From NCBI GenBank assembly GCA_029261835.1, contig JAJDAO010000102.1:59838-123837 (forward strand): DNA of 64,000 nucleotides, given 5' to 3'. Both the position numbers and the translations under genes were made by a program. This document shows, in pieces, positions 35,166 to 43,586 of the stretch (its first letter is position 1; the number at the start of each line of letters is the position of its first letter). The notes beneath the pieces were generated by a model, which worked only from the letters and a program-made list of their open reading frames with translations, was not told the DNA's origin and searched no databases. Source of the stretch: Deltaproteobacteria bacterium. Its GTDB lineage: Bacteria; Myxococcota_A; UBA9160; UBA4427.

Positions 35166-36218
35166 TCAATCCGCCTTGCGCTTGGCGTACGCGGCCACGA
35201 TCGGTTCCAGTTCGGTCGGTGTTGCGCCGTGGAGGATCACGCCGTCACAGCCCAGCGCAAGCTGGCCCTGCACCGCGTCGACACAATCATCCGGGGAACC
35301 CACGGCTGCGGGGGCAAGCCATTCGTCGGGCAGCAGTCCCGCAATGTGTTCGAGTTGTTCCGTCGTGGCATTGACGTCGATGCCCCCGGCAAAGCCACTC
35401 ACCAGCGCGTCCGCCCGAAAGCGTTCGAGGACGGCGGGATCCCAATCGTTGGTGCGCACCATCAAGTCGCCGTATCCCTGGAGATAGGTCGCGAGTCTGC
35501 CCACGGTCTTCATCAGGCGTTGCTCATGGGGGATTTGGTCGCCGACCGTGGCGAAGCAGGACCAGACCTTGACGGTTTCTGGGTCGCGTCCCTGTTTCTC
35601 GGCCGCTTCCTTTACCCTTCGCACCGCGCGCGCCGTGGTTTCGTCGGTGAAGAAGGTGTGGAGCACGACTTCGTCGAAACAACGGCCGCCGAGCGCCAGG
35701 GACTTCGGGCCGAAGGCCGCGAGCAGCATCGGCACTTCCTCGGCCACATTCGGACCGAGGCGCAGGAAGGGATACGAACCCAGGGGACCGTCGTAGCCCA
35801 CGACCGCCTCCCCGGCGAGCAGCTTGCGCATCAGGCCGACGAAGGCCTCCAGCTGCGCGGTCGTGATGAGCGGGATGCCGTACGCCTTCTGCAGCACTTC
35901 GATCCCGCGACCGATGCCGAAGACGAAGCGCCCGCCCGTGAGCCCGTGCATCGTGAGCGCATACGCCCCACTCACCATCGGATGACGGGTGTTGTGATTC
36001 GTCGCCGCAGTGGCGATACGAATCGAATTCGTGACCGCCCCAGCCGCACCACAGAGCGTCGCCGCCTCCTTCGACTGGTAACGCTCGGAGATGAACGCCG
36101 TACCGAGACCAAGCGCCTCGGCTTGCTGTGCTTCTTCGATGAGATCGCGTGGCGACTTCGGCTGACCGGCGAGCAGATAGCAGCCGAGTTCGGGAAAGCG
36201 GGATCCGCGGGTGTCCAT
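35166..36218 (-). CDS. LLM-class (F420-type) oxidoreductase
   Basis: 350 residues of the luciferase-like monooxygenase superfamily: AEALGLGTAFISERY near the N terminus, ATAATNHNTRHPM, LTGGRFVFGIGRG, then a long TIM-barrel with ETVKVWSCFATVGD. The pattern fits the TIGR03857-like F420-dependent group rather than FMN-dependent alkanal monooxygenases. F420 use is inferred from the family. It follows hgcB by 72 bp on the same strand and may share its transcript. ATG at 36218. Confidence 0.85.
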   Translation of the reverse strand: MDTRGSRFPELGCYLLAGQPKSPRDLIEEAQQAEALGLGTAFISERYQSKEAATLCGAAGAVTNSIRIATAATNHNTRHPMVSGAYALTMHGLTGGRFVFGIGRGIEVLQKAYGIPLITTAQLEAFVGLMRKLLAGEAVVGYDGPLGSYPFLRLGPNVAEEVPMLLAAFGPKSLALGGRCFDEVVLHTFFTDETTARAVRRVKEAAEKQGRDPETVKVWSCFATVGDQIPHEQRLMKTVGRLATYLQGYGDLMVRTNDWDPAVLERFRADALVSGFAGGIDVNATTEQLEHIAGLLPDEWLAPAAVGSPDDCVDAVQGQLALGCDGVILHGATPTELEPIVAAYAKRKAD

Positions 36219-36290
36219 GTCGCCTCCAGTGATTCACGACCGAGTCAATCCTGCCATTCCAGCGAGCTACGAGCCGAGTCCGGTGGACCG

Positions 36291-36554
36291 CTACACGCCT
36301 GTCGGTGTGGCGAGGGTGTGGCCCCCGTCGCCTCGGCGAAGGATGTCGTCGCGAATGATCACCAGGAGACAACCCGTACCCTTGGTGACCTCGATGGCGC
36401 CATCGTGGCAGTTGAGCTGACAGGCGCCGCACTCGATGCAGCGCTCCTCCGCCACCATGGCCACCTTCTTGTGGTGCATGGCCAGCACCGCGTGCGGGCA
36501 GACCTTCACGCAGTCCCTGCAGCCGGTGCACGCCCGAGGATTGACCGTGATCAT
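36291..36554 (-). CDS. hgcB: HgcB, mercury methylation ferredoxin
   Basis: 87 residues with two [4Fe-4S] motifs: CTGCRDCVKVCP (Cys 9, 12, 15, 19) and CIECGACQLNC (39, 42, 45, 49). These are followed by the HgcB-type NC...AIEV..GTGC with the extra conserved Cys62. This extra Cys, and the ATGA overlap with hgcA, distinguish it from ordinary ferredoxins. HgcB reduces the corrinoid of HgcA. The C-terminal vicinal Cys pair seen in the Desulfovibrio protein is absent; the end reads HTLATPTGV. Confidence 0.9.
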   Translation of the reverse strand: MITVNPRACTGCRDCVKVCPHAVLAMHHKKVAMVAEERCIECGACQLNCHDGAIEVTKGTGCLLVIIRDDILRRGDGGHTLATPTGV

Positions 36555-37699
36555 GCCTTCAGCTCCATCACCACGAATGCTAGCAGACTGACGGCGAACA
36601 GCGCCGCGTCCGGGACGAGGAACTGCGCTGTCTCCTTTCGAACTCGCGTATAGTTGCTCACCGCGGAGTTGCCCGTGTAGGCCAGGCCGAAGAACAACCC
36701 CGTCGCCAGGGTGAAGGGAATACTCGCCACGAGATCGGCGGCCGCCACCAGCCCTGCCGCCGCGCCCAGCCCGAGACCTGCGGCGGCGATGGCCCCGAGC
36801 CACAGGCCCTTCACGGCGAAGCGGTCGCCGGGGATCCACGGGAAGAGCAGTGGGTAGGCCGTGGCCACGAATACCGAGATGGCGAGGAGGCCCAGCGGGA
36901 CCGACGATCCCCACAGCCACTGCGCCAGCATGAAGAAGATGACCAGGAGCAGGCTGTAGCCCACCATCTGCTTGAGGCCGGGCAACCAGGAGAAGGTGCG
37001 CATCCGCAGCCCGAAGACCACGCAGTCGTCATCGCAATCGCGAAGCGGTGGCGCCGCCAGGTAGGCGGGCAGATCCCTGGCGTACAGGGGACCGATGATG
37101 GGACGCATGCGCTCCTCGCGCATCGCGCGCAGATCCACACCGGCCAGACCGAATTTCGGCAGGATCAAGCGCAGCCACTTCTCCTGCGTGAGCAAAGACC
37201 GCGGGTAGCGCTGTATCTGTGCCAGGATGGCCTGATTTCCGAATTGCCCCTTTCCGGCCGCACACCAGACGTTGATGCCATCAGTATCGACAACGAGCAG
37301 TCGGGCGTTGAAGGTACGGACCCGACGCGTAACGAGGAAGACCGTCAATCGATAGTTCGAGGTGACGAGCAATGGTGCGCCACTGTCGTATCGATCGCCT
37401 GTGTAGTAGAGGCCGGGCTCGACCACGTACGTGCGTTTGAAGGCGTCGATCCAGCTGATGGCGGCCTTGATGTAGTCGAGCCAGCCGATGCGCAGGGGCT
37501 GCGGCTCGCTGGAGCCCTGCGGCCACGGCGTACCCGACTGATAGTAGGTCGCGCTCAAGGCGTCATTGGCGAGCAACAGCCCGCCCAGAGCGAGCAGCGT
37601 GAGCCCGTACGGTGCGAGACTGGACACGTCGAACCACAGGCCCGCAGCACAGGCAGCGAGCAGCGCCGCGGTGAGCAAGCGGTAGAGGATCGCCATCAT
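36551..37699 (-). CDS. hgcA: HgcA, mercury-methylating corrinoid protein
   Basis: 382 residues. The diagnostic cap-helix motif NVWCAAGK lies at 143-150 (Cys146, lower axial cobalt ligand), inside VVDTDGINVWCAAGKGQFG. VVEPGLYYTG (92-101) and LLVTSNYRL before it, and LILPKFGLAGVDL and IIGPLYARDLPAYL after it, are HgcA landmarks. The C-terminal part (about 245-380) has four to five membrane helices. Residues 1-50 add two further hydrophobic segments, so the motif Cys lies about 50 residues later than in the Desulfovibrio protein. It transfers methyl groups to Hg(II), giving methylmercury. ATG at 37699 with GAGG upstream. Confidence 0.93.
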   Translation of the reverse strand: MMAILYRLLTAALLAACAAGLWFDVSSLAPYGLTLLALGGLLLANDALSATYYQSGTPWPQGSSEPQPLRIGWLDYIKAAISWIDAFKRTYVVEPGLYYTGDRYDSGAPLLVTSNYRLTVFLVTRRVRTFNARLLVVDTDGINVWCAAGKGQFGNQAILAQIQRYPRSLLTQEKWLRLILPKFGLAGVDLRAMREERMRPIIGPLYARDLPAYLAAPPLRDCDDDCVVFGLRMRTFSWLPGLKQMVGYSLLLVIFFMLAQWLWGSSVPLGLLAISVFVATAYPLLFPWIPGDRFAVKGLWLGAIAAAGLGLGAAAGLVAAADLVASIPFTLATGLFFGLAYTGNSAVSNYTRVRKETAQFLVPDAALFAVSLLAFVVMELKA

Positions 37700-37795
37700 C
37701 GCTCTGCCTCAACCCGGATCATTCATGCAACCCTCTCAGTCATCCGACGGCAGGACGCAGGGGCCCTATTCTGCGCGCTCGCCCGCGCCAGCGGC

Positions 37796-38212
37796 TCAGC
37801 CGGCCTTCTCGGCGTAGACCTTGAACATCACCCTGCCCAAGCCGCCATGCTCCACACCCACGTCCCAGCACGACACCTGCTGGCTGGTGAAGACCGAGCG
37901 GTTGGGATCGCCACCATCCGCCGCGCTGTCGATCAGGGCTCGGATCTGATTGGCCAGTGGGGCTATGGCCTCCATGCAGGGTGCGGCCGTGCTCTCGGCG
38001 ACGTTGAGTACCGGGAAGTTGAAGACGAACTTCTCACCCGGCTTGAGTCCGGCGAAACAGTACTTGGACTCCGTGACCTCGGCGATGATCTTCCACTTCG
38101 CCTTCTCCGGCAGATTCGAGAGGATTCTCTTCATGCCTGGGGAGAGCCTGTCGAGGTCCTCATCCGTGATATCGATGACCCCCTTCAGAATCTGGCGGGA
38201 CACCTCATCCAT
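37796..38212 (-). CDS. TIGR04076-like small protein
   Basis: 138 residues. The C-terminal 100 have the spacing C-AGLKPGEKF ... APCMEAIAPLANQI ... VSCWDVG ... VMFKVYAEK, matching my recollection of TIGR04076, an uncharacterised family with conserved cysteines. The N terminus (EVSRQILKGVIDITDEDL) is helical. The ATG at 38212 has AGAGGAGG upstream. It precedes hgcA by 96 bp on the same strand, so co-transcription with hgcAB is possible. Confidence 0.6.
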   Translation of the reverse strand: MDEVSRQILKGVIDITDEDLDRLSPGMKRILSNLPEKAKWKIIAEVTESKYCFAGLKPGEKFVFNFPVLNVAESTAAPCMEAIAPLANQIRALIDSAADGGDPNRSVFTSQQVSCWDVGVEHGGLGRVMFKVYAEKAG

Positions 38213-38488
38213 GCTTGGCTCCTCCTCTGGGCGCGGTTCGCGGCGAGGATACACCATGCTGAATCGCGCTCTTCCGAATCGCTGCCGATAGACTCCGGCC
38301 AAGAGTGCAGCCGTGCAGAGGAATAGATCGTGACCCGTCGGCGATCTTCGGGCCTTGCTCGGCCCGGCGGAACACCTCAATGATCTCCCCTGCTCCGCGA
38401 AGCCGGGCACCAACGAAGAGGCCCAATGATTTCGCAACGTACCGGTATTGAGGACGGAGAGGGGGCCTCCCCCGCCGGCCCAGGAGGT

Positions 38489-38722
38489 TCAATCCGCCAT
38501 CTCGCTCCCAGAGCGTCTCTTCGCGGTACTGATCCCCAGCAGCTTGTAGGTTACGCAGAGCCCCGAGACGCCGGTCAGCAGGACCGCCAGCCCGGCGAGT
38601 CCGAAGACGGTCCACGAAGCCCCGGGCCCGGCCAGCCCGAGGGGCACGACGAGCAGCAGACCTATGCCGATCAGGACTCGAAGTACCCGGTCCATCTTGC
38701 CGACGTTCCTCTCGATCTTCAT
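38489..38722 (-). CDS. DUF2892 (YgaP-like) membrane protein
   Basis: 77 residues: MKIERNVGKMDRVLRVLIGI, then two transmembrane helices (about 15-35 and 38-60) and LCVTYKLLGIST, the full DUF2892 pattern. In YgaP this domain is fused to a rhodanese; here it is free. The role is unknown. It begins the same-strand series that leads to hgcAB, though 276 bp without a gene follow it. Confidence 0.85.
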   Translation of the reverse strand: MKIERNVGKMDRVLRVLIGIGLLLVVPLGLAGPGASWTVFGLAGLAVLLTGVSGLCVTYKLLGISTAKRRSGSEMAD

Positions 38723-38886
38723 GATCCACCTCCCGATGATTGGAACCCGTCCGGCTCGGCGCGGAACCGCGTGGAGCCCTCAGTCCCAATTGTGTAGACG
38801 AAGGTGTGATCGAGAACGTTACAGCGTGGCGGAAGGCGCCGGAGGCCGCCGGTCTTGCTTGGAGCGCTGGTGAGCGACTTGTGGGA

Positions 38887-39055
38887 TCTAGGAACCTGAC
38901 CCAAGACTGGGCAGCGCGTCCAGCCGCCCATCCATCCCCGCTGGCTGCGTTGCGCTCGGTCACCGTAGCTACGGCTATGCCTCCCTCCCGCGCCTGGCCA
39001 GCGGGGCGTCTTGACGTCTGGGCCGCACCACCCAGTCTTGGGTCAGGCTCCTAGA
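38887..39055. repeat. MITE-like long palindrome
   Basis: Terminal inverted repeats of 25 bp with one mismatch (38887-38911, 39031-39055; they contain TGACCCAAGACTGGG and its complement), an inner pair CCCCGCTGGC / GCCAGCGGGG, and a central perfect CCGTAGCTACGG. No gene inside. The rest of 38723-39106 holds no gene either. This is the shape of a non-autonomous mobile element. Confidence 0.75.
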
Positions 39056-39106
39056 CCACCAAGGATCCGGACGGCGTTGCTGCTCTCGACAGCCCCGCGA
39101 ACGGCA

Positions 39107-39550
39107 TCAGGCGTCCCGGTAGAGCCGAGCGCGTTCGCGCACCAAATCCAGGAGTCCGAGATCACCGGACTCGAGTTCATACCCGTCCGGATAGGGTGGA
39201 CGATTCTCGAGACCAATGGCCTCGATGACGCGCGGGTGCTGGTAATAGGCGGAATAGAGATGAACGATCAGATTCTCGACGAAGCCCAGGTGACTGGCCG
39301 CCACTTCCCGCAAGAGTTCGACCCGAACCTCACGCGGCAGATCGACGAAGTCCCGAGCCTTCCGAGTGTTGGCAAGCGCATCGAGGGCCGCCAACCCGCT
39401 TGCGACCAGAGCGACCGCGGCGCCCAGCCGCGATTCCACAGTGGCGCCGAGCCCGAGGGCGCCCGCGCCCGGGAGCGAAGAGTCACGGGCGGGGATCAGC
39501 TCGTCGAGCACGGCGCTGAAGACGGGCTCGGGCAATGAGTCTTCGTTCAT
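39107..39550 (-). CDS. Gluconate 2-dehydrogenase subunit 3-like protein
   Basis: 147 residues. VFSAVLDELIPARDSSLPGAGALG at the start and the helical VASHLGFVENLIVHLYSAYYQHPRVIEAIGLENRPPYPDGY region follow the pattern of the small gamma subunits that accompany membrane GMC dehydrogenases. No Tat motif is seen here. It follows a GMC oxidoreductase by 72 bp, its probable partner. ATG at 39550. Confidence 0.75.
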   Translation of the reverse strand: MNEDSLPEPVFSAVLDELIPARDSSLPGAGALGLGATVESRLGAAVALVASGLAALDALANTRKARDFVDLPREVRVELLREVAASHLGFVENLIVHLYSAYYQHPRVIEAIGLENRPPYPDGYELESGDLGLLDLVRERARLYRDA

Positions 39551-39622
39551 GTCACGCCTCGCGTGGATTGCGGTTGTCGGCCAATTGGCCGCGGGATTCG
39601 AGCGCTGCTTGTGAGGCACCTC

Positions 39623-41242
39623 TTAGTCAAAGAGGTTTTCGAGATTCTTCTTGATGTGATCCGCGATGTAGAGAGCGATGGCCTGAAGAGTATGGGTCGG
39701 GTTTACACCTCCCGACGTGACAAAGACGCTGCCGTCGGCGATGAAGAGGTTCTTGACATCATGCGCCCGTCCCACCGGGTCGACGACGGATGAACGAGGA
39801 TCCGAGCCCATTCGAGCAGTGCCCATCAGGTGCCAGCCAGCGGGCCGCAGAGGCGCCTCCGACCAGGTCTCCCGGGCTCCCGCGGTCTTCAGGACTTCGG
39901 ACCCCCGGGCCACCGCGTGGTCGAGCATCCTGAGGCTGTTCTCGCTCAATTGGTATTGGATCTTGGGCGCGGGGATTCCGTCGGCGTCAACGAGGTCGGG
40001 GTCGAGGGTCACGCGATTGTGCGGCTCTGGAAGGTCTTCGCAGATCGCGACCATTCCCGCGGTCCGATCCCAGAGCTCGTCGTAGGCCGCATGATGCTCC
40101 GCGCCCCAGGGAAGACAGTTCGAAGACATCCCCCAGAGCGCCGTAGAAACTGGCCCCATCCCGCGCAGCATTTCAGCGGAGTAGCCCCGCACGAAGCCGC
40201 GAGCGGGATCCGTCTCATAGAACTCCTGACTGATGATCGAGCAGCCGGTGGGCCCCTTGTAACCTTCCAGGGGCTCATCGAACAGCCCGGTGACCATCGC
40301 GTAGGGGTGAAACATCAGGTTCCGGCCCACCAGGCCGCTCGAGTTGGCGAGACCATCGGGGAAACGCCCTGATCGTGAGTTCAGCAGTAAGCGCGGCGTG
40401 CCCACGCCGTTGCAAGCCAGGATGACGATCTCGGCACGCTGGTGGTGCTCATGGCCGTTCCCATCGACATAGCGCGCCCCGCTTGCCAGCCCCTCTTCGT
40501 TTACGGTGATCTCGCGAACGCGACAGTGAGTTCTGAGCTCGACGCCTTCCCGGCGAGCAACGGGCCAATAGGTCACATCGGTACTGCCCTTGGCGCCCTG
40601 AGCGCAGCCCGTGATACATGGCCCGAGATTGATGCAGGCCGCCCTGCCCTCGTAATCCCGAGTTGCAATGGCGCTGTCCGACGGCCACCAATGCCATCCG
40701 AGACGGTTGAAACCCCGACCGAGGGTCTCGCCCAGCTTGCCGAGGGGAACCGGCGGAAGCGGAGGCTCTTTAGGGGGGTAGGCGGGATCGCCGGCCAGGC
40801 CAGCGACCCCCATCATGCGGGCATTGAGATCATAGAAGGGCTCGAGTGTCGCATAATCAATGGGCCAGTCGTCGGCTACTCCGTCGAGGGTCTTCACCCT
40901 GAAATCCGAAGGATGAAGTCTGGGAAAATGGGCCGCGTACAGAATCGTGCCCCCACCCACCGCATTGAAGTTCGAGACCTTGATCGGCGAATCGTCATCG
41001 TTGACCGGATAGTCTTCCCGTCGACCACGCGCGTTCGGGCTGAGGGTGTAGGCCCCCTCGAAACGCTCCAGCTCCCAGCCGCTTCGAGTCGTCGGATACT
41101 CGGCAGGGTTCATCCACCCACCCTGCTCGAGGCAGACGATGCGCATCCGAGTCTCAGCGAGGCTCCAGGCCATTGCCGCACCCGAGGCGCCTGCACCGAT
41201 GATCAGGACGTCAGCCAGCTCATCCGACACTCTTCTGCTCAC
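39623..41242 (-). CDS. GMC family oxidoreductase
   Basis: 539 residues. ADVLIIGAGASGAAMAWSLAE is the FAD-binding Rossmann motif, NAVGGGTILYAAHFPRL the GMC signature and GWHLMGTARMGSDPRSSVVDP the C-terminal FAD/catalytic His region. The closest character is the gluconate-2-dehydrogenase/cholesterol-oxidase-like branch, fitting the subunit-3-like gene behind it. The GTG start at 41242 is weakly supported; the substrate is unknown. Confidence 0.88.
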   Translation of the reverse strand: MSRRVSDELADVLIIGAGASGAAMAWSLAETRMRIVCLEQGGWMNPAEYPTTRSGWELERFEGAYTLSPNARGRREDYPVNDDDSPIKVSNFNAVGGGTILYAAHFPRLHPSDFRVKTLDGVADDWPIDYATLEPFYDLNARMMGVAGLAGDPAYPPKEPPLPPVPLGKLGETLGRGFNRLGWHWWPSDSAIATRDYEGRAACINLGPCITGCAQGAKGSTDVTYWPVARREGVELRTHCRVREITVNEEGLASGARYVDGNGHEHHQRAEIVILACNGVGTPRLLLNSRSGRFPDGLANSSGLVGRNLMFHPYAMVTGLFDEPLEGYKGPTGCSIISQEFYETDPARGFVRGYSAEMLRGMGPVSTALWGMSSNCLPWGAEHHAAYDELWDRTAGMVAICEDLPEPHNRVTLDPDLVDADGIPAPKIQYQLSENSLRMLDHAVARGSEVLKTAGARETWSEAPLRPAGWHLMGTARMGSDPRSSVVDPVGRAHDVKNLFIADGSVFVTSGGVNPTHTLQAIALYIADHIKKNLENLFD

Positions 41243-41556
41243 CTGATCGATCCCTCAACACTGCGCCCCCCACTACGAACCCTCCGAGCGAAGAAGATAC
41301 TCGACCATGGTACTGATCTGCTGCCACGAGAGTCCAGGCCCAAGCATTCGCACCTGGCCCAGCAAGAAGCCGCTAGCCACTGCACCGCTGCCGGTGGGCC
41401 TGCAGACCAACCCCCGGCGCTTCTCCGCCTACATCGCATCAGGAGCGGCGCTCGACGCCTTCTCGGGTTGCGCGGCCTCCGAGTTGGTTGACGACGGCGC
41501 TGCAGCCACCACTGGATGCAGGTGCTGGCCAGGCCGAATTCAGTGGAGCGGCAGTC
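41243..41556. other. Intergenic stretch without gene
   Basis: About 314 bp between the GMC oxidoreductase and the FMN-binding-like gene. I see no ORF with codon character, no clear hairpin and no recognised site; it probably contains the GMC promoter. Confidence 0.5.
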
Positions 41557-42405
41557 TCAGAAGCCGGCCACGGCTCGCAGTGGCTCGGGCGGGTAGATCG
41601 GGCCCTGCTTGGGCGGCATCGAGTTGTAGACCCAGTCGATCTCCATGGCGCCCGCTCTGAGACCCGCGTAGCGCCGGTAACCCGCGAAGGGTCCCCTCAC
41701 GAGCACGCTCTCCATCTCGAGATTGATGGCAAACAGGGCCAGCGTCTGGCCGCGCTCGATGGCGTCGAGCTCTTGGCCGTAGACCGTCGTGGCAAAGGCA
41801 ACTTGGCGACCGCCCACGGCCTGGCACGGCACCACGGGGACAATCACCGGGTAGCCGTCGTCTCCAACGTAGGCGAGGAACTTCAGAGTGCCGAGACGGC
41901 AGATGTGACCCTCCGCCCACGGCGTTAGCACGCGCTCGCCGGCATCGACCGTGACGAACGGCTTACACACCCTCGTCACGAGCAGGCCCGCCGCGATGCT
42001 CGCCGGCGCAAGTCTCTCTTTGCCGCAGAATTCCACCACATCGAGGTAGTGAACGGTATGGATGCCGAAATACGCGTTATAGCGAAACATCGGCTTGTGA
42101 TTGTAGAGCTCGAAGTCTTCTCCGCTGCTGACGGCATCGGTCCAGCGCGCCTTGCCTCGCCATACCTCCTTGTCCTGGCTCATGATCGCGAAGCTCGCGT
42201 GCGGATTGCTCTTCAAGTGCTGCTTGCTGAAGCCCTCGGTGAACTGGCCGAACATGAGACGATGCCGATCCTTGCCCTGCATCGAGGTGATGAGCGTGAT
42301 GTGTGGCAGACCCTCGGCATCGACCGTGGCCAAGAGGCCGATCTTCGCGTCGCGCTCGAAGGCGCGCAGGTCGCTGTCGCTGAACGGCTGAACGGATGTC
42401 GTCAT
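41557..42405 (-). CDS. Pyridoxamine 5'-phosphate oxidase family protein
   Basis: 282 residues. The N-terminal half has AKIGLLATVDAEGLPHITLITSMQG and ASFAIMSQDKEVWRGKARW, the split-barrel FMN-binding pattern. A second, similar block begins near GHICRLGTLKFLAYVGDDGYPVIVPV, so the protein may be two tandem split barrels. Cofactor (FMN, F420 or heme) cannot be told. It lies 38 bp downstream of the glycyl-radical activase and may support that system. ATG at 42405. Confidence 0.8.
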   Translation of the reverse strand: MTTSVQPFSDSDLRAFERDAKIGLLATVDAEGLPHITLITSMQGKDRHRLMFGQFTEGFSKQHLKSNPHASFAIMSQDKEVWRGKARWTDAVSSGEDFELYNHKPMFRYNAYFGIHTVHYLDVVEFCGKERLAPASIAAGLLVTRVCKPFVTVDAGERVLTPWAEGHICRLGTLKFLAYVGDDGYPVIVPVVPCQAVGGRQVAFATTVYGQELDAIERGQTLALFAINLEMESVLVRGPFAGYRRYAGLRAGAMEIDWVYNSMPPKQGPIYPPEPLRAVAGF

Positions 42406-42443
42406 GTCTGCCCTCACCTCTGCGTCGCAGCTATCCGCCGACC

Positions 42444-43586
42444 TCATCCGGCAGCGGGAGACTTCAACGGCGTGTCCCCCACCGCCAGCGCGTCAGCCTG
42501 CGCCGCGGTCTTCGCCTCTGGCTTGGAGGCCTCGCCGTCGAGCTCGCCTTCGAGCTGGGCTCGGCCCGTAGTCAACACGATGTCGGGGTCGACCCCGGAG
42601 CCGCGTGCGACTTCGGCGACGTGCTGCAGCTCGCCGTTGCTCAGCAGCGGCGTGCCGTCGAACTCCCAGCTCAAGCCGAGGCGCTCGTACTTGTCGCCGG
42701 CCAGGTTATTGAACGCGCACAGCTCCCAACGACTGACGACGTCGCCGACGTTGCCCGCAATAAAGGCACCGATGCCTTCGATGTTGTCGTCGCTCAGCGT
42801 CGCACCGGGGATCAGCGGCGTGCGGATCCAGAGCTCGGCCGGCAAGGAGCTATGCCGCATCTGCTCGCCGAGCTCGACCAGATTGGCGAGGATCCGCTCG
42901 TTGGAAACGCCCGTGAAGCGGGCGTGTTTGTCGCCATTGATCTCCTTGAGATCGTAGAGAACCAGGTCCGCACAGCCGGCCAGAGACTGCAGAGCCGACG
43001 GCGAGCACATGCCGCAGGTGTCGAGCGCCGTGTGAAGGCCGAGCTCGCGGCAGCGCTCCAAGAACTGCGCCATGAACGGCGCGCGCAGCGCCGGCTCGCC
43101 GCCGGACACCGTCACCCCGCCTCCCGAAGCCTCGAAGTAGGCGCGGTCCTTCGCCACCTCCGCCACTAGATCCTCCAGCTGCCAGCGGCGGCCCAAGGTC
43201 TCCAGGGCCATCGAGGGGCACTGGTCGCTGCACTCCCCGCATGCAGTGCAACGGGTGTAATCGATCTCCAACAGCTCCCCGTTGCGCGCGAGGGCGTCTT
43301 CGGGACAGACCGCGTCGCACACCTTCGAGCCGATGCATCTGACCTGATGCCAAACGAGCTGCTCCTTGGCGCTCACGGCCTCGGGGTTGTGACACCAGCG
43401 GCAGTTCAAGCTGCATCCCTTCATGAACACCGTGGTGCGCAGACCGGGGCCGTCTTCGGTCGACATGCGTTGGATGTTGAGCACCACAGCCGAACGGTTC
43501 GAGGCTTCGACTTGACGAAGAATGCCTGAACCCTCGACTTGAGGAGCCTGGTCGGCGCCCGAGGTGAGCGAGTCTGCCATCGTCAT
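42444..43586 (-). CDS. Glycyl-radical enzyme activating protein (radical SAM)
   Basis: 380 residues. The radical SAM cluster GCSLNCRWCHNP (Cys58, 62, 65) is followed by a ferredoxin-like insert with CIGSKVCDAVCP and CTACGECSDQCP, as in GRE activases of the decarboxylase/dehydratase type. SGGEPALR (the GGE motif) and the LVLYDLKEINGDKH motif also match. The start overlaps the GRE stop (TGATG, one shared base), so translation is coupled. It makes the glycyl radical on the preceding enzyme. Confidence 0.93.
   Translation of the reverse strand: MTMADSLTSGADQAPQVEGSGILRQVEASNRSAVVLNIQRMSTEDGPGLRTTVFMKGCSLNCRWCHNPEAVSAKEQLVWHQVRCIGSKVCDAVCPEDALARNGELLEIDYTRCTACGECSDQCPSMALETLGRRWQLEDLVAEVAKDRAYFEASGGGVTVSGGEPALRAPFMAQFLERCRELGLHTALDTCGMCSPSALQSLAGCADLVLYDLKEINGDKHARFTGVSNERILANLVELGEQMRHSSLPAELWIRTPLIPGATLSDDNIEGIGAFIAGNVGDVVSRWELCAFNNLAGDKYERLGLSWEFDGTPLLSNGELQHVAEVARGSGVDPDIVLTTGRAQLEGELDGEASKPEAKTAAQADALAVGDTPLKSPAAG

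Noticed and set aside
36551..37699. HgcA as an ordinary acetyl-CoA pathway corrinoid (CFeSP) subunit
   Set aside because: It has C-terminal membrane helices, the NVWCAAGK cap motif and a coupled HgcB; CFeSP gamma subunits lack the membrane part and carry an additional Fe-S domain.
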